Shown here in pieces: positions 1 through 6,444 of a stretch of 7,378 nt of DNA; within the stretch, counting starts at the first letter, position 1, and each line of letters opens with the position of its first letter. This DNA is from an uncultured candidate division Zixibacteria bacterium. Its GTDB lineage: Bacteria; Zixibacteria; MSB-5A5; GN15; FEB-12. Both the position numbers and the translations under genes were made by a program. The notes beneath the pieces are model-generated. The model ran no database searches and had not been told where the DNA came from. It saw only the letters and a program-made list of their open reading frames with translations. The DNA is taken from positions 1 through 7,378 of the forward strand of contig CAJVYT010000210.1 of the NCBI GenBank assembly GCA_913009765.1, read 5' to 3'.

Positions 1-76
1 TTTTTTGTTTTTTTTTTTAATGATACGGCGACCACCGAGATCTACACTCTTTCCCTACACGACGCTCTTCCGATCT
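1..76. other. Illumina P5/universal adapter with poly-T leader (artefact)
   Basis: Positions 19-76 match the complete 58-nt Illumina universal (P5) adapter, from AATGATACGG to CTTCCGATCT. Positions 1-18 are a T run with one G, which looks like the poly-T spacer of the flow-cell oligo or the complement of a poly-A read-through tail. None of it is genomic. It also supplies the false end of the thyX reading frame. Confidence 0.98.
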
Positions 77-961
77 TAATTTACTTTCTATTTCTATTAC
101 TTCTTTGCTTCGTTTTATATTACCATCATTAATAGTAAGCATATTTTGAGAAAGCAAAAATGTTTTTGCTTCTTCTGGCTTTTGATTAATGAAATGTTTC
201 AGAACAATAGTTTCAACTTCTGATAACCTAATTGAGTTTAATCGGTATGCTTTAAAAGCATCCCATGCCATAGGACACCATTTGCTAACAATTTCGTTAC
301 CAATAATATTAGCATAGCTACGAATTTCGATTTGTGCATGACTGTCCATTCGTAATGCTAAAAAATGAAACAAATTATGTAAATCAATCTTCCAGTATGC
401 TTCTGTATAGGTTGAAAGTGTAAGGTCTTTTCTCGCTTGCTCTTTTGCTACATAGTTATCAATTCTTTCATTATATATTTCTCTGATTTGTTGATGAATG
501 AGCTTTTCTTTCTTTGATAAAATCGTTCCAATAGTTTCATCTAAAAATTCACCGCTACCTTGTTTGTTTGTTGCTGATTGTTTTCTCCATTCATTCTTTT
601 TAGTCCTCTGCATAGAGTCAATAGCGACCGAATATCTTGTTGAATATTCGTTTACATTGGCTGTTCTGTGCCTAATCCATTGCCTCCAACAGTCCATGGG
701 TACACGAACATGTAATTTGATCTCACACATTTCAAAGGGTGATGTGTGCATATGACGCATGAGATAACGTATTAGCCCTCTGTCTTCATTTATTTTTTTG
801 GTTCCTTTACCATATGAAACCCTGGCAGCTTGAACAATTGATTCATCGGAACCCATATAATCAATAACACGGATAAAGCCATCATCCAAAACATTAAATT
901 TTTGTCCCAATATTTTATCTAAGGCAGGTACGCTTGTTCTTATTAATTTAACTTCGCTCAT
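77..961 (-). CDS. thyX: Flavin-dependent thymidylate synthase ThyX, 3' end cut by adapter
   Basis: ThyX methylates dUMP to dTMP using methylenetetrahydrofolate, FAD and NADPH in the cytoplasm, and replaces ThyA in organisms that lack it. The ThyX signature is at residues 97-110 (RHRTANVNEYSTRY), a variant of RHRxxSxNExSxRY with Asn in place of the Ser at its sixth position. HTSPFE at 72-77 and the FAD-site helix region around 196-216 (FLALRMDSHAQIEIRSYA) also fit the family. The ATG at 959-961 is a natural start. Residue 295 is the last genomic one (77-79). The frame continues through the adapter to a stop at 17-19, adding RSEERRVGKECRSRWSPYH, which is a translation of the adapter and not protein. 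The core is complete, so only a short C-terminal tail should be missing. No clear promoter was seen in the 76 bases between the start and the presumed element edge. Identity is very secure. Confidence 0.97.
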
Positions 962-1001
962 TCTAAAATGTTTTAATTGGTTAATGGTAAATCGTTATAA
1001 C

Positions 1002-1017
1002 AAGGTTACTGAACCTT
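1002..1017. repeat. Short inverted repeat upstream of thyX
   Basis: AAGGTT, a 4-base spacer (ACTG), then AACCTT form a perfect 6-bp inverted repeat about 40 bases upstream of the thyX start. It is followed by a run of five C on the plus strand. It could be a small operator or a weak hairpin. There is no T-run suggesting a terminator, and no function can be assigned. Confidence 0.35.
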
Positions 1018-1231
1018 ACCCCCAAACAAGACATAGCACTACCACCTTACTGAGTTGAAGGAATGACAAGGTGTCCAGGCTGTAGTAAAGAGAGAGATTC
1101 CGGTGAAGATTTTCATGTTCGTTTTTCAATTGAAAACAGGAACATATTTCAGTGTTTATAACCCATATGTATATTATTGTTTCCAAAATGGACGGTGATT
1201 CCTGTTCAAATCGGACGATATTGTTACCATT
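1016..1231. other. Non-coding remnant at the istB end of the element
   Basis: The reading frame through this stretch belongs to the broken istB and shows no recognisable domain. It lies beyond an intrinsic terminator. It holds a 14-bp perfect palindrome at 1123-1136, an ATTCCGGTGAA motif around 1097-1107 and CACTACCAC at 1038-1046. The latter two resemble sequence at the opposite end of the element. The simplest reading is the non-coding right end of the IS21-like element, joined to the 5' half of istB by an internal deletion. This is inference. Confidence 0.45.
1123..1136. repeat. 14-bp perfect palindrome
   Basis: TTTTCAATTGAAAA is perfectly self-complementary and lies in the non-coding stretch beyond the broken istB. 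It could be a protein-binding site of the element end. No function can be shown, and AT-rich palindromes of this length sometimes arise by chance. Confidence 0.4.
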
Positions 1232-1263
1232 AAAAAAGGCACCAACCTTAGTCAGTGCCTTTT
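1232..1263 (-). terminator. Intrinsic terminator inside the broken istB frame
   Basis: On the minus strand AAAAGGCAC (1263-1255), a 12-base loop, then GTGCCTTTT (1242-1234) form a perfect 9-bp stem ending in six T (1237-1232). This is a standard rho-independent terminator for transcription from istA/istB. It sits about 10 bases past the point where IstB similarity ends, which implies that the 3' half of istB was deleted up to the element's own downstream terminator. Confidence 0.75.
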
Positions 1264-1682
1264 GTTTATTTAAGGTTTTATATCCAGTCTGGCATGCAGT
1301 TAAAGCAATGCTTTGGGCAATATGTGATTTGCCTGTTCCATTATATCCTATAAAAAGGATCGATTCATCACGTTGAATAAACCCCAAACAAGCAAGGTCC
1401 ATAACCAGTTTTCGATTTAGTTTGGGCTGAAAGTCAAAATCGAAGTCTGCAAGTAACTTATATGGCTGGGGCAGCCTGCTGTTTTTTACCAGGTATTCCA
1501 CACGTCTTTGCTGCTTAGCCAAGGCCTCTGCCTGGATGATATCACTGATGAACTGATAATATCCAACATCGTTCTTGCCGGCCTGATCAACCATCTGGGT
1601 GTACTGTTCAGACAGAAGCTTTAACCCCAGGTAAAGGCAGTTTTCAGTGAACTGCTCATGCTCTAGTGCTTTGTTTGTGCTT

Positions 1683-3128
1683 CTATTGCTCATAGTTATT
1701 GTTTTTTGGTTTAAATGATAATTTGATACTGTAGCGTGGTTCAGAGTTATTGACAAGGAAGCCTTCGATGGTTCCCGAGTCAAAGACTTTATATTTCAGC
1801 GCCCTGCGGATGGCCACCATAATATCTTCTACCCGATAGTTTACTCTCATAGCCAACAGGCTTCTCAGATGGTGCCGCCATGAGCCGGGTTTATGTCGCT
1901 TAACCTGCTGGATATACTCATTCATCTCAGGTGAGAAGCTCTCAAGACGTGTAATAACATCCGCCATAACTAAATCCGGCTTTCCTGAAGTTTTTTGCAC
2001 CACTCCAACATACCGCTCCTTTCGGTTCTTTTCTGCCAGGGGATGCTTTGCAAGGGTATCTCCACCGGATGAGTACACCACCAAGTGTTCATCTGTAATA
2101 CGTACCGGGCATACTTCATACATGTACTGTCGTGGTACCACGTACTGGTAACCTTTCCATTGTACGCACGACTCTTGGTTAACCACAAGATGAACCACCC
2201 GCGAAGTGTCAAAATGATTCGCGGGAACAACCTGCAAATGAGGATGCTCCTGGGTGTACATATCAATTGGCCTTTTTTTAGTTGTTCCATGCTTGCGGAG
2301 ATCATTAACACTCTCAAGCCACTGTTGTAACTGCTTTTTCAGATCATCCCTGTCCTTGAACTCACGGCCATTCAAGAAGCTTCTTTCCAAATAATAAAAC
2401 GGTCGCTCCACCTTCAGGTTTTCCGTGGGTTTTCCCGGGCGGATCGTCAGGGGACGGAAGAGGTAATGGGTGGCAAATTCCAGATACTTTACATTAAAAA
2501 CCGGTCGCCCGGCCTCCCAACGGTCCACACATGCTTTCTGGTTATCACTTTTGATCTCCCTGGGGACTCCGTCCAGATAGATAAATGCATTAATAAGTAC
2601 CTGTAAAAGGGTTTTCTGCTTCTTGTCATCCACCACCTCGATGTATTGACGGCGGGAGTAGCCCAGTATATAACTCAAGAAAGTAACCTGCTCTGTTTTG
2701 CCTGATAAGGTAAACGTGATATTGTAATCACTCCAGTCATGAGCGGCTCGCTGACCCGGTAGTGTTTCTACCATGCGAACCGGCGTTTTTACTGCCACCT
2801 TGCGGATGCTGTTCAGGTAATCACGCACGATGGTAATCTCCCCCTCAAAATCCCTTTCACAGATGTGCTCATATACCCGCTGACCTGTGATATCACTGTA
2901 TTTCTCCAACAGCTCACCGATAAACGCCTTGTATGGGTCCAGCTTGCTGACACGCTTCTTTCGAGGCTTTTTAGCCTGATCTGGGGTGGTAGTGCGTAAA
3001 GCCTGGTTTGCTACCACCACACGCCGTATCCGCTCGCGTGAGACACCTAACTCTTTTGATAACTTGCGAATAGACCAACCCTGACCATGAAGAGTGATAA
3101 TGGTATTTTCTAAACTTTCATCTTTCAT
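1683..3128 (-). CDS. istA: IS21-family transposase IstA
   Basis: IstA is the DDE transposase of IS21-type elements; it cuts and joins element ends with help from IstB. The 481-residue length is usual for the family. An HTH lies at about residues 16-37 (GWSIRKLSKELGVSRERIRR), followed by a basic stretch (PRKKRV, 55-60). The RNase H-like core carries candidate catalytic acids D131 (AHDWSDY), D195 (IKSDNQKA) and E241 (NLKVERPFYYLERSFL). The region beyond about residue 310 fits the IstA C-terminal beta-barrel and tail. The ATG at 3126-3128 overlaps the end of the ParB-like gene by 11 nt (ATGAAAGATGA), and the stop overlaps istB by 11 nt, so the three genes are probably translationally coupled. 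The frame is intact. Without a full IstB the element is unlikely to move by itself, but IstA could still bind its ends or be helped from elsewhere. Confidence 0.93.
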   Translation of the reverse strand: MKDESLENTIITLHGQGWSIRKLSKELGVSRERIRRVVVANQALRTTTPDQAKKPRKKRVSKLDPYKAFIGELLEKYSDITGQRVYEHICERDFEGEITIVRDYLNSIRKVAVKTPVRMVETLPGQRAAHDWSDYNITFTLSGKTEQVTFLSYILGYSRRQYIEVVDDKKQKTLLQVLINAFIYLDGVPREIKSDNQKACVDRWEAGRPVFNVKYLEFATHYLFRPLTIRPGKPTENLKVERPFYYLERSFLNGREFKDRDDLKKQLQQWLESVNDLRKHGTTKKRPIDMYTQEHPHLQVVPANHFDTSRVVHLVVNQESCVQWKGYQYVVPRQYMYEVCPVRITDEHLVVYSSGGDTLAKHPLAEKNRKERYVGVVQKTSGKPDLVMADVITRLESFSPEMNEYIQQVKRHKPGSWRHHLRSLLAMRVNYRVEDIMVAIRRALKYKVFDSGTIEGFLVNNSEPRYSIKLSFKPKNNNYEQ

Positions 3129-4035
3129 CTTGTTGTGTTGATTTATGGATTTGTAATTGAGTAATGCCTTCGGTTAGTTTATTCATGCATCCGGATACCT
3201 TGCCAATAAAGGGAGTAATGATCACTCTCTCGCTCTGGCTCAACATACCCATACGATGATCACTCAAACGAGACAGCATTATATGAACACCCTGGAGTAC
3301 ATGCATTATAGATTGCATCAGATCATTACCATATGCAGACAGGCGTACATCGTAAGGGTCCTTTTCTGTATCGCTCTGTTCCTGATTAAGTACGTGCTCT
3401 ACATGGGTAAGGATATACTGCTGCTGATCTTCATCCTTTGCCTTTAAACAGGCATCCACCAGGGTATCACTCTGGCGACTGGTTAGTCCAAAATTGGTTA
3501 TTGCACTTGCAACAGCACTCTGATTGCCGCGCGGCAACTTTGTAAGGGCACGGGCCTGACTACTGGTGAGTACACCCATCATGATCTCTGATGAGACCTT
3601 TTCATCCATCTTTTCAATCAACGACAGGCGGCGACTTACCCACGAACGGCTATACCCGATAAGCTCAGCAAGACTACGTTGATCCATTGAGCAGGTCTGC
3701 TGTAAATCCTGCAATACCATAGCCTCTTCCCAGGCCTCCATGGACTGGTGTGGGCGGTTATAACTCAATAACAATACCTTCGCCTGGGACAAATCAACAT
3801 CCAGTATACGGCACTGCAGTGTATCCATCAAAAGGTTCTCCGACGCGTAGAACCGCTTGAACCCATCGATTAACTGGTAACTATCTTCATGCACCCGGGC
3901 TATTACAGGTTGCAATTGACCATGAATACGCATTGACTTTTCTACCTGAAGGATCCTTGCCGGATTGATAACGCGTACACTCGATAGCGACAGGTCAAAT
4001 TCACTTATCGCGATATCTTCGATTTTGATGCTCAT
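3118..4035 (-). CDS. ParB-like protein (ParB N-terminal fold plus HTH), element-encoded
   Basis: This 305-residue protein has the layout of the ParB/Spo0J/KorB superfamily. An N-terminal ParB/Srx-type domain covers about residues 8-90, with the GQLQPVIARV stretch (39-48) and LIDGFKRFYA (55-64), which replaces the canonical GERRxRA CTP-binding motif. A central HTH follows at about 118-140 (QRSLAELIGYSRSWVSRRLSLI), then TSSQARALTKLP (158-168). The C-terminal third is helical and unfamiliar. Chromosomal ParB acts with ParA in segregation, but no parA is present here. The gene overlaps istA by 11 nt and lies 115 bases after the zinc-finger gene, so it looks like part of a mobile element, not a partition locus. 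A role in binding element DNA, regulating transposition or choosing targets is inference. The altered GERR box makes standard CTP-clamp behaviour doubtful. The ATG at 4033-4035 gives the full domain. Confidence 0.85.
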   Translation of the reverse strand: MSIKIEDIAISEFDLSLSSVRVINPARILQVEKSMRIHGQLQPVIARVHEDSYQLIDGFKRFYASENLLMDTLQCRILDVDLSQAKVLLLSYNRPHQSMEAWEEAMVLQDLQQTCSMDQRSLAELIGYSRSWVSRRLSLIEKMDEKVSSEIMMGVLTSSQARALTKLPRGNQSAVASAITNFGLTSRQSDTLVDACLKAKDEDQQQYILTHVEHVLNQEQSDTEKDPYDVRLSAYGNDLMQSIMHVLQGVHIMLSRLSDHRMGMLSQSERVIITPFIGKVSGCMNKLTEGITQLQIHKSTQQDER

Positions 4036-4088
4036 CGAATCTGCTTTTTTAAATCCCTGTAAATCTAACAGACCTGGCTTTTTTTAAC

Positions 4089-4346
4089 GAACGTGTTCCT
4101 ATTTACAATCAAACACTATTTTGGGCCAAAATCATCTATTAACGCTATTATCAAAGACCTCCAGCCATTAACGTGTTCCTATTTACAATCTTTCTTTCTT
4201 TTATCTTAAATAGCGCATACGCACCATCAACACTGGGCTGTAGAGATAACGCGTTCCTATTTACAATCATTTCTTTTTTTACTTTCGATAGCATATATGC
4301 CCCGTCTTCTCTAGGGTGTAGAAGTAACGCGTCCGTCTTTATAATC
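4089..4346 (-). repeat. Degenerate 78-bp tandem repeats, four copies of a core
   Basis: A core read on the plus strand as TAACGYGTTCCTATTTACAA plus TC occurs at 4169-4190 and 4247-4268, differing at one base. A diverged copy is at 4325-4346, and a further copy of 21 bases is at 4090-4110. Starts are 78, 78 and about 80 bases apart. Flanking sequence is also partly shared between the first units (GCATAYGC and a CTRGGSTGTAGA-like stretch). Three copies fall in the coding end of the zinc-finger gene, where 78 bp equals 26 codons. The 4090 copy lies beyond that gene's stop, in the gap before the ParB-like gene. Confidence 0.85.
4118..4132. promoter_or_regulatory. Palindrome ATTTTGG-G-CCAAAAT upstream of the ParB-like gene
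   Basis: Seven-base arms ATTTTGG and CCAAAAT surround a single central G. The site is in the 115-base gap between the zinc-finger stop and the ParB-like start, next to the last direct repeat. Its position and symmetry suit a dimeric DNA-binding protein, and the element's own ParB-like or zinc-finger product is the obvious candidate. This is inference from position only. Confidence 0.4.
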
Positions 4347-4654
4347 ATCGGAACTGGCTCTTTTTGTCGTTTTTTGTTGCGCTTCTTCTGCAACTCGCGA
4401 TTACGCTTCTCATACTCAGGATGTGATTCGCGGTAATCCCTTTGATATTGATCTGAAGGATAATTTCTTCGCCACTGCTTCTGATATGCATGGCTCTGTT
4501 CCTGATATTTTAAGTTCTTCTTGTATTGCCTGTTTTTCCAAATACGCATCCTGGCTTGTTGACAGCTCTTGGAGGAACAATACTTTTGTTTCTTTATCCG
4601 GGTATTACTTGGCACCGTATTACCACAGTGTAGGCACGTGATTGTTGACGACAT
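4151..4654 (-). CDS. Small zinc-ribbon-like basic protein with 26-residue C-terminal repeats
   Basis: This is a 167-residue protein of unknown function. Its N-terminus has four cysteines, C7, C10, C26 and C31 (CxxC-x15-CxxxxC), expected to bind zinc. A very basic, Tyr/Arg/Gln-rich middle follows (40-100) with the motif YRESHPEYEKRNRELQ (74-89). From memory, similar small proteins with Cys-Cys heads and a YRxxHPxYxxRNR motif occur beside IS21-like and ParB-like genes in other bacteria, but I cannot verify this here. The C-terminus is a tandem repeat: 104-129, 130-155 and a partial 156-167, sharing I(I/V)-K/N-x-(D/N)-A-L and DGAYxLxK. The repeats match 78-bp DNA repeats that continue past the stop. 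The gene probably heads the zinc-finger/ParB/istA/istB unit and likely binds nucleic acid. The start is the ATG at 4652-4654, just before the first Cys pair. Confidence 0.75.
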   Translation of the reverse strand: MSSTITCLHCGNTVPSNTRIKKQKYCSSKSCQQARMRIWKNRQYKKNLKYQEQSHAYQKQWRRNYPSDQYQRDYRESHPEYEKRNRELQKKRNKKRQKEPVPMIIKTDALLLHPREDGAYMLSKVKKEMIVNRNALSLQPSVDGAYALFKIKERKIVNRNTLMAGGL

Positions 4655-4678
4655 AATGAATAGATTCCATTTAGTCGA

Positions 4679-4710
4679 AAAAATTACGATTTATTCAGAA
4701 GTTATTTCAA
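4679..4710 (-). promoter_or_regulatory. Possible promoter of the zinc-finger gene
   Basis: On the minus strand TTGA (4710-4707) is followed after 20 bases by TAATTTTT (4686-4679), close to the Bacteroidota -33 TTTG / -7 TAnnTTTG pattern. The start codon follows about 25 bases later. The match is one base short of consensus in the -7 box, and the host group is itself inferred. Confidence 0.3.
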
Positions 4711-4741
4711 TGGTAGCGTTTTTCGCCGGAAAGTGGTAGTG

Positions 4742-4761
4742 GTTTTAACCCCTGTTAAAAC
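4742..4761. repeat. Inverted repeat GTTTTAAC-CCCT-GTTAAAAC
   Basis: Perfect 8-bp arms are separated by four bases, just outside the candidate element end and before the abiE terminator. It may be part of the element end or an unrelated operator. It lacks the GC-rich stem of a terminator. Confidence 0.4.
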
Positions 4762-4767
4762 AACAAT

Positions 4768-4813
4768 GCATATAAAAACCGTAGATGCTTCGCACTACGG
4801 AGTTTTTATATGC
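4768..4813 (-). terminator. Strong hairpin terminator after abiEii
   Basis: GCATATAAAAACCGTAG (4768-4784) pairs with CTACGG-AG-TTTTTATATGC (4795-4813) except for a two-base AG bulge. TGC and GCA extend the stem inside the loop, leaving a tiny TTC loop. On the minus strand it starts 22 bases past the abiEii stop and ends its GC-rich stem in five T. The A-tract on the other side means it could also stop plus-strand transcription. Confidence 0.8.
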
Positions 4814-4835
4814 TTAGGTGTTGTCGTAATTAAAG

Positions 4836-5819
4836 TTATTCAAAAATTTCCTTCAATTCTTCAATCATCATATCAAATTCCAAATTATCCCCATAAATCA
4901 TTGTTGATTGCATCTCTTTATAGTCACTTCGGTATAAATCGATTAAATCAATAGGAGGAATAAAGCCCAGGTTATCAATTCGAAGTTCCTGATAGTTAAC
5001 ATTTCTTGCCGGTGTAAACTTTTCCCTGTGCAAACAGATATGTTCAAAAAGAACACTGTCATTTATCGCTCTTTTACCATAATTGGTTTTCATTATTTGA
5101 TAAATATCGTATAGGTGTCTGGACATTCTGTAATATCTTCTTTTGTCAGGTTCTTTTTGAAATTCTTCGTGTAATAAAATTAACTTTTCCAGCATTGTTT
5201 TTTCAGGAATTACTGCCCGAACCTGAAAATTACCCTCAGTAAATTCAGATGTGGGGAAAAGAGCATCAATAATTGACTGAATACTTTTGTTCACAAAAGG
5301 TCCCATTAATGAACGTGCACCCATCTCAATTAATACTCTTGACCGTAAATATTCGTCTTCTTCAAATACCGAGGTATAATTGATGTGGATAACTTCCGGA
5401 TCCTGGTCTGATATTTTTACATTGGGAACATCAATTTGATACAAATTCTCCTCTATTCCATATACAGAAAATTCTTTTCGCAAAATAGCAGGTAGCTTTT
5501 CTGATGAAAAATTATGCGATGCTCTTCTCAGTTTTCTGATTTGTCCTTTTGTAAGTTCATCCCCAAAGCCAAGATATTCCCGGTTGATTGAAAAATCAAC
5601 GTCTTCCGAAAATCGTTCTATTAAACCATAAGCTTTGCTTAGTGATGTTCCTCCCTTAAAGATAATGTAATCACCAATTTCTGAACAAAACAGTACACGT
5701 AATACCAGTGTAACCCAGGCATCTTTTTCAATAGAGAAAGGTGGCAAACCCGTTTCTGCACCAATCTGATTGAAAAGTTCAATCTGGTCTTTTCCTGACA
5801 AGTCCAGCCATTTACTCAT
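4836..5819 (-). CDS. abiEii: AbiEii-family nucleotidyltransferase toxin (type IV TA)
   Basis: AbiEii/AbiGii proteins are DNA polymerase-beta-fold nucleotidyltransferases. They act as toxins in type IV toxin-antitoxin systems and as abortive-infection phage defence; characterised relatives transfer nucleotides to tRNA. From the ATG at 5817-5819 the protein has 327 residues. Motif I is KGGTSLSK (55-62), followed by FSEDVDF (70-76) with the metal-binding acidic pair D73/D75. Later motifs are EKTMLEKLILLHEE (206-219) and RMSRHLYDIY (231-240), matching the conserved downstream Lys/Arg and Asp blocks of the family. All key positions are present, so the toxin should be active. An upstream in-frame TTG (5823-5825) would add two residues. 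I prefer the ATG, which overlaps the antitoxin stop by 8 nt (ATGAGTAA), giving translational coupling. A terminator follows directly. The family call is firm; the substrate is not known. Confidence 0.93.
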   Translation of the reverse strand: MSKWLDLSGKDQIELFNQIGAETGLPPFSIEKDAWVTLVLRVLFCSEIGDYIIFKGGTSLSKAYGLIERFSEDVDFSINREYLGFGDELTKGQIRKLRRASHNFSSEKLPAILRKEFSVYGIEENLYQIDVPNVKISDQDPEVIHINYTSVFEEDEYLRSRVLIEMGARSLMGPFVNKSIQSIIDALFPTSEFTEGNFQVRAVIPEKTMLEKLILLHEEFQKEPDKRRYYRMSRHLYDIYQIMKTNYGKRAINDSVLFEHICLHREKFTPARNVNYQELRIDNLGFIPPIDLIDLYRSDYKEMQSTMIYGDNLEFDMMIEELKEIFE

Positions 5820-6432
5820 TTTCAATTTCCTTAATAATCTGAAGTACTATTTTTCTTATCCAGGCCGGTGCATTTATAAGAGAACGCTTTAATTCTTCCT
5901 GTTCGTTACTTTGTATAATGGTCTCTTTTAACCTTTGTTTGACAGTGCCGCTAATATTATTCTCACCCAGTTCTTTTAATCCCTGAATTATTAGGTTACT
6001 TAATTTGTGACTTACGGCAAGTTTTTTAGGGCTTGTTTTTTTGAAAGCAATTTTTTGCTTTCCAACCACAATTTTCCGTGCCGAACCATCGGTAAGGTAA
6101 ACTACATTCATAGGGATTTGTGTAGAAAGCCCTAATTTATAAAGTGCATAAGAACCGGAGGGAATTATGCGTGCTTTGTCTCTTTGGGCAATAGCCCGGG
6201 CAATTTGATCAGCATACGGATAAACAATGTTTCTTCCAATTTTACTTCTTTTAGGATAATAGTAAATGCCCTGTGATAATCGAATCAGCAGGTTCATTTT
6301 TGTCAGTCGTTGCAAAGATTGCCTTATAGCAACATCACTTCCCAATTCTGAAAAATCAGCAATAAAAAGTATTTTTCCTTTTGGGAAGTTATTTATTTTT
6401 TGTTCTATTTGTTTTATAACGGGAATGGTCAT
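5812..6432 (-). CDS. abiEi: AbiEi-family antitoxin / autorepressor (DUF6088-like)
   Basis: AbiEi antitoxins counter AbiEii without binding it directly, and repress their own operon through an N-terminal winged helix. I start the gene at the ATG at 6430-6432 (206 aa). A longer frame opening at TTG near 6489 would read back through the promoter and operator. Residues 15-60 form the wHTH: FPKGKILFIADF, then AIRQSLQRLTKMNLLIRLSQGIYYYP with the typical wing GIYYYP. The C-terminal domain carries IIPSGSYALYKLGLSTQIP (89-107) and VYLTDGSARKIVVGKQKIAF (111-130), characteristic of DUF6088/AbiEi-type antitoxins. The gene is first in the operon and ends 8 nt inside abiEii. A perfect 10-bp inverted repeat sits 13 bases upstream of the start, which fits autoregulation. 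No defect is seen. Confidence 0.9.
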   Translation of the reverse strand: MTIPVIKQIEQKINNFPKGKILFIADFSELGSDVAIRQSLQRLTKMNLLIRLSQGIYYYPKRSKIGRNIVYPYADQIARAIAQRDKARIIPSGSYALYKLGLSTQIPMNVVYLTDGSARKIVVGKQKIAFKKTSPKKLAVSHKLSNLIIQGLKELGENNISGTVKQRLKETIIQSNEQEELKRSLINAPAWIRKIVLQIIKEIENE

Positions 6433-6444
6433 TATACTGTTTCC

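Larger units (their letters stand above)
1016..1693 (-). pseudogene. istB: IS21-type transposition helper ATPase IstB, truncated after Walker A
   Basis: IstB is the AAA+ ATPase that partners IstA in IS21 transposition. I place its start at the ATG at 1691-1693, not further upstream, because it overlaps the istA stop by 11 nt (ATGAGCAATAG), as is usual in istAB operons. Residues 1-140 look authentic. They include the helical N-terminal region with the QQRRVEYLVKNSRLPQPYKL stretch (61-80) and a Walker A motif GYNGTGKS (116-123), followed by an AxxACQTGYK-like helix. After about residue 141 (near 1274) the similarity pattern stops. The Walker B region (usually like LLILDELG), sensor motifs and C-terminal region are absent. 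The remaining 80-odd codons run through a terminator hairpin and then sequence with no protein-like character, to a stop at 1016-1018. The ORF length (225 aa from this start) resembles IstB only by accident. The protein is almost certainly non-functional as an ATPase. Confidence 0.85.
1038..4737 (-). mobile_element. Extended IS21-like element (zinc-finger, ParB-like, istA, broken istB)
   Basis: Four same-strand genes form a compact unit, the last three linked by 11-nt overlaps, around a clear IS21 istA/istB pair. Candidate ends are CACTACCAC at 1038-1046 and its inverse GTGGTAGTG at 4729-4737. With adjacent inner bases the two agree at 13 of 16 positions, in the inward-facing orientation expected of terminal inverted repeats. 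No target-site duplication is visible next to them and the ends do not begin with TG, as IS21 ends often do, so the exact limits are uncertain by tens of bases. The element lies between thyX and the abiE terminator. GC is visibly higher in istA and the ParB-like gene than in the flanks, fitting transfer. It is probably immobile because istB is broken. Confidence 0.55.

Noticed and set aside
1016..1783. Longer istB frame starting at 1783
   Set aside because: Its first 30 codons only read the end of istA in another frame. The ATG at 1693 gives the standard IS21 overlap and begins the recognisable IstB region.
1970..2317. 115-residue frame within istA, and other plus-strand frames opposite the real genes
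   Set aside because: They are out-of-frame shadows of istA, thyX, the ParB-like gene, the zinc-finger gene and abiE, without recognisable motifs.
3118..4035. Chromosome or plasmid partition locus (parABS)
   Set aside because: No ParA ATPase is present, the GERR motif is altered, and the gene overlaps istA, so a mobile-element role fits better.
4089..4346. CRISPR-like array in the spaced repeats
   Set aside because: There are only four degenerate copies. The whole 78-bp unit is partly repeated rather than separated by unique spacers, most lie in a coding frame, and no cas genes are present.
1030..4745. Target-site duplication flanking the candidate element ends
   Set aside because: Bases outside the two ends (CATAG on the left, GTTTT on the right) do not match.
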